Of a stretch of DNA of 64,000 nucleotides, positions 59,191 to 64,000 are shown piece after piece. The first letter of the stretch is position 1, and every line of letters starts with the position of its first letter. The translations under genes were made by a program, and so were the position numbers. Source of the stretch: Homalodisca vitripennis. Taxonomy: Eukaryota > Arthropoda > Insecta > Hemiptera > Cicadellidae. The stretch spans positions 98,510,501-98,574,500 of the forward strand of contig NC_060213.1 of the NCBI RefSeq assembly GCF_021130785.1, given 5' to 3'. The notes below the pieces were generated by a model that was not told the origin of the DNA, did no database searches, and worked only from the letters and a program-made list of their open reading frames with translations.

Positions 59191-60118
59191 AAAAGTTTAT
59201 ACGAGCTAATTTACTTCGTTCTTAACAATTTTTGTTCTATACTTGATTTTGCTTTGATTTTTTTTATAAATGAAACATATTGTTAATATTTTAAACCATT
59301 TATGCCCTGAATTGGTGTATTTGTTCAAAATCACAGACCTGTGAACTTTTATCTAGTATGATAGTTCTTGTCGACTGCTTCAAAGAAACTCTTCATTGTC
59401 AAATTCTGATCATCGAATGTTTTTATGCATTTTGTAAGGTATATTTGTAATTACTTAATTGCTGAAATCCAAAACACCTTTCAATAATATTCAATAATAA
59501 TTCAAATATATTATATTTCTAATCCTTGAGAAAGTATACTCACTAAATGTGAACAAATAGGAGACAATAAACAATGTTTACACAGAGCAGTTAATCATAT
59601 TAGATATGCTCTCTAAATAATATTTCATAACATTAGTGACCAAAATGGGAAATTCACTACTTTTAAGACCACCCTTTATAATATTAGTAGGATGAAGATA
59701 ACAAAATATAATTTATTGCTTAACCCAAATGGAATATTCTTGGGAGATGTATATTAGCATGTAAATTTTGGAAGAGAGTTTTTACTTTTTGTGTAATAAA
59801 TGGCATTAAATATTCACCAATTGACGCAGTTTTTCTGTAAAAGGGGTTGTGTCATGAGAAGATTTAAATATTCACTTGAAGCACATAACAGAGACCAGTG
59901 AAGTGATGCCTCTCTTTACACTGTCAAGTTTCCGCTGACTTACTCTGTGTGGATGACGGAGTGGTGATGTGAGGCGGAAACAATAAGTCCACATCTACAG
60001 CTTTCTGAACGTTTAAGACAAATAGTGCACATGTATCAATCAAATTTATATGTTTGATATATTATTGTTAACTGAAAAGTGTAGTACATAATCCATAAGA
60101 ATCTACATTACTTGAAAT

Positions 60119-60121
<3 letters not shown>
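59191..60121. other. AT-rich stretch without recognised genes
   Basis: Nothing recognised. Confidence 0.4.

Positions 60122-60168
<47 letters not shown>
60122..60168. repeat. (AT)n microsatellite
   Basis: About 23 AT units directly before the first 19-base direct repeat. Confidence 0.95.
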
Positions 60169-60169
<1 letters not shown>

Positions 60170-60185
60170 GTTAAATTGTATAAAT
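60167..60185. repeat. 19-bp direct repeat, left copy
   Basis: TACGTTAAATTGTATAAAT, identical to 60419-60437. Both copies lie next to AT microsatellites and bracket the tRNA-like unit, so they may be target duplications or terminal repeats. Confidence 0.7.
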
Positions 60186-60418
60186 GGCAATAGCCTTATT
60201 TAATTTCAATAAACATTGAATCACAAAAAGTACTTGCTCCGCCGGGAGTCGAACCCGGATCTCTCACTTGCCGGGTGAATGTGCTACTATTACACCACAG
60301 AGCGCTTACTTTTTCCGATTCAATTATTTTGTATTTGGCCGTATCTGTCACATATGCGTTTAAATAAGCAAACTAACATATGATCGGAAGACCAAACACC
60401 TGTCAAACGACTTTTATT
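60186..60418 (-). mobile_element. SINE-like unit with a tRNA-derived core
   Basis: A 233-base interval between identical 19-base direct repeats, containing a tRNA-like cloverleaf (60304-60234) on the minus strand. The cloverleaf is flanked by 18-base inverted repeats, ATTGAATCACAAAAAGTA (60215-60232) and TACTTTTTCCGATTCAAT (60307-60324), 16 of 18 matching. The 3' body on the minus strand leads into the repeat and then (TA)n, as in SINEs with simple tails. The 5' side is unusually long for a tRNA-headed SINE. The family is not named. Confidence 0.5.
60234..60304 (-). tRNA. tRNA-like sequence, anticodon position reads GGC
   Basis: A 71-base cloverleaf folds by eye. The acceptor is 7 pairs with a C-A mismatch at the first pair. 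The D stem is GTGT/GCAC, the anticodon stem TTCAC/GTGAG with loop CCGGCAA, the variable region 4 bases, and the T stem CCGGG/CCCGG with loop TTCGACT. B-box (GGTTCGACTCC) and A-box-like (TGGTGTAATAGTAGC) promoters are present. GGC would mean alanine, but position 33 is C instead of U and the G3-U70 alanine identity pair is missing. It is therefore more likely a SINE core or tRNA pseudogene than a working tRNA gene. Confidence 0.55.
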
Positions 60419-60437
60419 TACGTTAAATTGTATAAAT
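60419..60437. repeat. 19-bp direct repeat, right copy
   Basis: Identical to 60167-60185, followed by ATAAATAT and the long AT microsatellite. Confidence 0.7.
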
Positions 60438-60440
60438 ATA

Positions 60441-60524
<84 letters not shown>
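60437..60524. repeat. (AT)n microsatellite
   Basis: Long AT run with two ATAAAT interruptions near its start. The overlapping minus-strand frame at 60320-60589 is an artefact of it. Confidence 0.95.
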
Positions 60525-60526
<2 letters not shown>

Positions 60527-61279
60527 ACAGTTGGTTTGTAAATAGGCAAACTCTAAATTTACTTTCACTCTAATATTTGAGGTAGTCAAATTTTGGGTAC
60601 GATATAAAAAACTATTAATGGAATTCTCATTTCGTTAAAATTTGAAGCGCATAAAATTTCTGAAGAACTTAAAAAAAAAATAGTGTACAATACTACATAT
60701 ACGATTGTTTCTGATTTACAGGGCGTGTAAAAGGTCCATAAACACAAAAATTTCCTTTTAATAATCAAAACTCAATACTCAAAGTGCTGTATTTTTTTAT
60801 AGATTGATTTCCCAACCCATTAACCTACACAACATTATAGTCTTACAATTTTGAACTTCTTTAATCTTCTGCCATTTTATAATCAATAAAGATTATGAAG
60901 TGAGGCTTCTAGTTTTGTTATAATAATAAAGAGCTTAAAAATGAGATATATATATACCATAATTTTGTGTAGGTTATTGGTTTATATATATTAACATAGG
61001 CTTCCATTTAACATTTCATTGACAAGCTTCACGGGCGCATCATATTTTAGAATTTGAATATAGATAAATATTTACGTTAATAAGTATAAGGATTAATTGC
61101 AAAACTTGCACAGAACTTATTACAGCGCCTAGTTTTATCGGTAGAAGACGAGACAGAATGTCGTGTACAATTTATTAACAAACAAGTAACATTTTGTCAC
61201 AAGTTGTCTAAACTTACTGAAACTCTTGTGAGAAAGGCACTTCAGGACTTTGTGGCTCATCTTTACTTTAATATAAATG
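60525..61279. other. Spacer without recognised content
   Basis: AT-rich; nothing recognised. Confidence 0.4.
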
Positions 61280-61369
61280 AATTTCGGATCAGATCTGCTT
61301 CGCCACACAAAATTTCATCAACATCGGTCCAGTCGTTTAGGAGTTCAGTCACGTACACGCGAACACAAG

Positions 61370-61406
<37 letters not shown>

Positions 61407-61407
61407 A

Positions 61408-61463
<56 letters not shown>
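61280..61463 (+). repeat. Insect repeat tail (CATCGGTCCAGTCGTTTAGG) with AT tail
   Basis: The phrase AAATTTCATCAACATCGGTC, then CAGTCGTTTAGGAGTTCA, then ACACGCGAACACAAGAA followed by (AT)n (61371-61463, with one ACATAAAGA break) resembles 3' ends of RTE-type LINEs and related nonautonomous repeats in insects. No coding part was seen. Confidence 0.45.
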
Positions 61464-61466
<3 letters not shown>

Positions 61467-63204
61467 ATTAATTGCATTTGTGTAAACAAAATTACTGCAT
61501 ACTTTTATAGTTTCGGCATCTGCACTACATACTTGTCCCACAACCTATTACTATACTATGTCTAAAACACCATTTTTTTAAATATTGGTTCTTTTAACTT
61601 AAAGAACCTGTTCTCGATCATATAGAGAGACTTGTGGTATCAGGTTTTTTGCCTCCGGTAATTTTTTTATTATTTCAAAATTTATGTTTGCTTTAGACAT
61701 TTCTAATAAAGGATATATCTAGGGTGGCTTGTACTTTGTGTTTTAGAATTTTAGAATCTGTATTGGAAAATATATTACTGAAGGCAAAGTTAAATATATT
61801 ACTGAATACATATCTAACTATATAGATATCAAGATTGCAAATGTATACTTTATTGAAACAATTTTCTAGTTTAGCACGCAATATTTTATAGTTGGTCGTT
61901 CTGAAATGATTCGACAAGTTTAATTTTATTTTCGCTTACCTCTATAATAACAATGTTTGTGATATTGGATCTTATAAGAAATAATAGATTTGATTGTACT
62001 ATAACCCCGCTCCCAGAATATCTTATTATTGAACTGAATTCTGTTTGAGTTATCTTTAGTTGTATGAGATACTTCACTAATAAATAGAAGAGAAGCAATA
62101 AGGGCAGTAATATATTTATTTAGTTCTCTATTTGTTGTATCAGAAATAGGTACATAAAAAATTATACATACTTACAGAAATGAAATGACGATTGACTGCC
62201 AATGTAAGAAATTTTTAATATCCTACTCTGTGAAATGTGAAATTGTGCCTCCTCCGATGCCGATATCGTCAAGAAAGGTATATTGTCTTGCACAAACTCT
62301 ATAACTATTTGATTATAACAGAACTAATATTATAAAATTTTTGCAGCGTGATAAAAACAGCTGATAAATGTGGAGGAAGACTTTAAAGTTGAGAGCCTTC
62401 AAATTCTGCCACCTTTACACAAAATTGTACGTAAGTAATTCTGAGATTGGTGAGTGGATTATTCATCATCGTTGTAAACCTTCCAAAATGGTTTTATTAA
62501 GGATGCTCACAACTTTCAAAAGAGGTTACCGTTATATGTACAGGACTTTGATTTGTCACTAACATCTCACAAATCAGCATTACGTAAAAAGGGAAATTTC
62601 TACACTCCAGTAAGCCTTGCTGCACCAGTTTGTAAACTTATGAACTGGATTAGAATAAAAACACAAAACACAGGATATCCAAAACTCGAAATATAAATTT
62701 AAAAAACCTGTAATTAGAACAGCAAAACGTATAAAAATTTTCACATCCTCCACTGAAACATACTCATTTCAAATCCACATAAAATATCGGGCATTCATTA
62801 CCAAAAATATGATTTTACTTATTTAAGTATATTTTACGTTTTTCTCATCACGTCCTTACAAGAAGGAAGATTTCTTTTGAAATGAATAACGTTATAGCAA
62901 CGTTTGGTTGAATTTAGATTTCTGAGATGGAGTATGGGATATATTGAATACTTAAATTCTAATAAGCATGAGGAATTTTTATGTTGTACATGATGTAAAA
63001 ACTGTAATTTTTTTACTTTATTTAAAAAATGACCTAAACACGGGAAATGGACAAACAGGAGTTAGGTCCTTCAGAGTTGTTACCGGTTAAATGATTAATT
63101 ATAATTCTTAAATAAGAGTTGTGGAATTAGACTAAATTAGGTCGTAATTAGGTTGTAGATACAAACTTATTTCCAAAGTGGTCAGGCTGAAGAAGGACTA
63201 GAAT
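61464..63204. other. AT-rich stretch without recognised genes
   Basis: Frames at 61693-61917, 61886-62098 and 62368-62562 show no family motif. From about 63100 the sequence begins to resemble the downstream repeat (AATTAGGTCGTAATTAGG). Confidence 0.4.
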
Positions 63205-63210
63205 TAGGGC

Positions 63211-64000
63211 GTACTTGATAACAACGAGGCCGTCACTCCAAATAGAACGTACTTGATAACAACTAGGCCGTCACTCCAAATACAACGTACTTGATAAAAA
63301 CGAGGCCGTCACTCGAAATGCGATGCACTTGATAACAACTAGGCCGTCACTCCAAATAGAACGTACTTGATAACAACTAGGCCGTCACTCGAAATACGAC
63401 GTACTTGATAAAAACGAGGCCGTCACTCGAAATGCGATGCACTTGATAACAACTAGGCCGTCACTCCAAATAGAACGTACTTGATAACAACTAGGCCGTC
63501 ACTCGAAATACGACGTACTTGATAACAACTAGGCCGTCACTCCAAATACAACGTACTTGATAACAACTAGGCCGTCACTCCAAATAGAACGTACTTGATA
63601 ACAACTAGGCCGTCACTCCAAATACGACGTACTTGATAACAACTAGGCCGTCACTCCAAATACAACGTACTTGATAACAACTAGGCCGTCACTCCAAATA
63701 CGACGTACTTGATAAAAACGAGGCCGTCACTCGAAATACAACGTACTTGATAACAACTAGGCCGTCACTCGAAATACGACGTACTTGATAACAACTAGGC
63801 CGTCACTCCAAATAGAACGTACTTGATAACAACTAGGCCGTCACTCGAAATACGACGTACTTGATAACAACTAGGCCGTCACTCCAAATACGACGTACTT
63901 GATAACAACTAGGCCGTCACTCCAAATAGAACGTACTTGATAACAACTAGGCCGTCACTCGAAATACGACGTACTTGATAACAACTAGGCCGTCACTCCA
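63211..64000. repeat. 38-bp minisatellite, at least 20.8 units, running off the window
   Basis: Units start at 63211 and every 38 bases exactly to 63971, with no indels. Each begins GTACTTGATAA (GCACTTGATAA in two units), has the invariant core AGGCCGTCACTC, and ends in a variable 5-base tag (AGAAC, ACAAC, ACGAC or GCGAT). Variable sites are A/C in GATAAMAAC, T/G before AGGCC and C/G after CACTC; AAAAC, GAGGCC and CACTCG travel together in four-site haplotypes. The blocks 63287-63400 and 63401-63514 (three units each) are identical. There are no unique spacers, so this is not a CRISPR-like array. Confidence 0.97.

Noticed and set aside
60320..60589. Frame rich in alternating Ile and Tyr
   Set aside because: Translation of an AT microsatellite; the same holds for the frames at 61204-61541.
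62368..62562. 64-codon plus-strand frame
   Set aside because: No family motif, no repeat or gene context to support it.
63211..64000. Possible CRISPR-like array
   Set aside because: Units are contiguous 38-base repeats with no unique spacers, in a eukaryotic context.

Overview
This is AT-rich eukaryotic DNA, most probably from an arthropod and very likely an insect. The evidence is the mobile-element content: CR1-group and Jockey/R1-clade LINEs, a PGBD-like piggyBac, Helitron-like ends with the CCGCGGG...CTAG signature, a tRNA-derived SINE-like unit and many AT/CA microsatellites. The order cannot be fixed from sequence alone; a hemipteran would fit but that is a guess. I find no convincing host protein-coding gene. 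The window reads as intergenic or deep-intronic DNA built from layers of transposon insertions.

Layout. At 0.48-1.0 kb lies a 5'-truncated R1-clade LINE tail on the minus strand, with poly(A) and a near-perfect 15-bp target duplication. At 4.3-5.5 kb a dispersed repeat is followed by a long fold-back. At 5.8-8.2 kb there is a decayed Jockey-clade reverse transcriptase (minus) with an apparent 0.5-kb insertion. At 8.4-9.2 kb is a dispersed repeat whose second copy is at 48.1-48.8 kb. At 14.25-15.18 kb is a 924-bp element with perfect 20-bp terminal inverted repeats and a possible MADF-like remnant. At 17.3-17.5 kb is a CpG-rich island with a direct repeat. At 21-25 kb are several dispersed repeat families, including a diverged tandem duplication. 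At 25.4-31.0 kb is a nearly complete CR1-group LINE (LINE A, minus): intact ORF1, frameshifted ORF2, hairpin and ATTT-type 3' tail, and a candidate 13-bp target duplication. At 40.0-46.2 kb is a second, more decayed CR1-group LINE (LINE B, minus) with an ATC-type tail. At 48.95-49.45 kb is a 496-bp Helitron-like element. At 50.89-53.80 kb is a broken piggyBac with TTAA at both ends, sitting inside an older repeat. At 57.9-59.2 kb are further Helitron-type ends. At 60.1-61.5 kb are three long AT microsatellites around a well-folded tRNA-like sequence and another repeat tail. From about 63.2 kb to the window end runs an indel-free 38-bp minisatellite.

How the parts relate. ORF1 (zinc finger, coiled coil, RNA-binding-like C-terminus) and ORF2 (endonuclease plus reverse transcriptase) of each CR1-group LINE belong to one element and would act together in target-primed reverse transcription. 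The piggyBac transposase would act on its own TTAA-flanked ends. All the recognised coding units are broken except LINE A ORF1. The most unusual items are the tRNA-like cloverleaf inside an inverted repeat and 19-bp direct repeats, the 924-bp inverted-repeat element, the long fold-back, the 73-bp hyper-conserved core shared by two otherwise diverged repeats, and the higher-order pattern in the 38-bp array.
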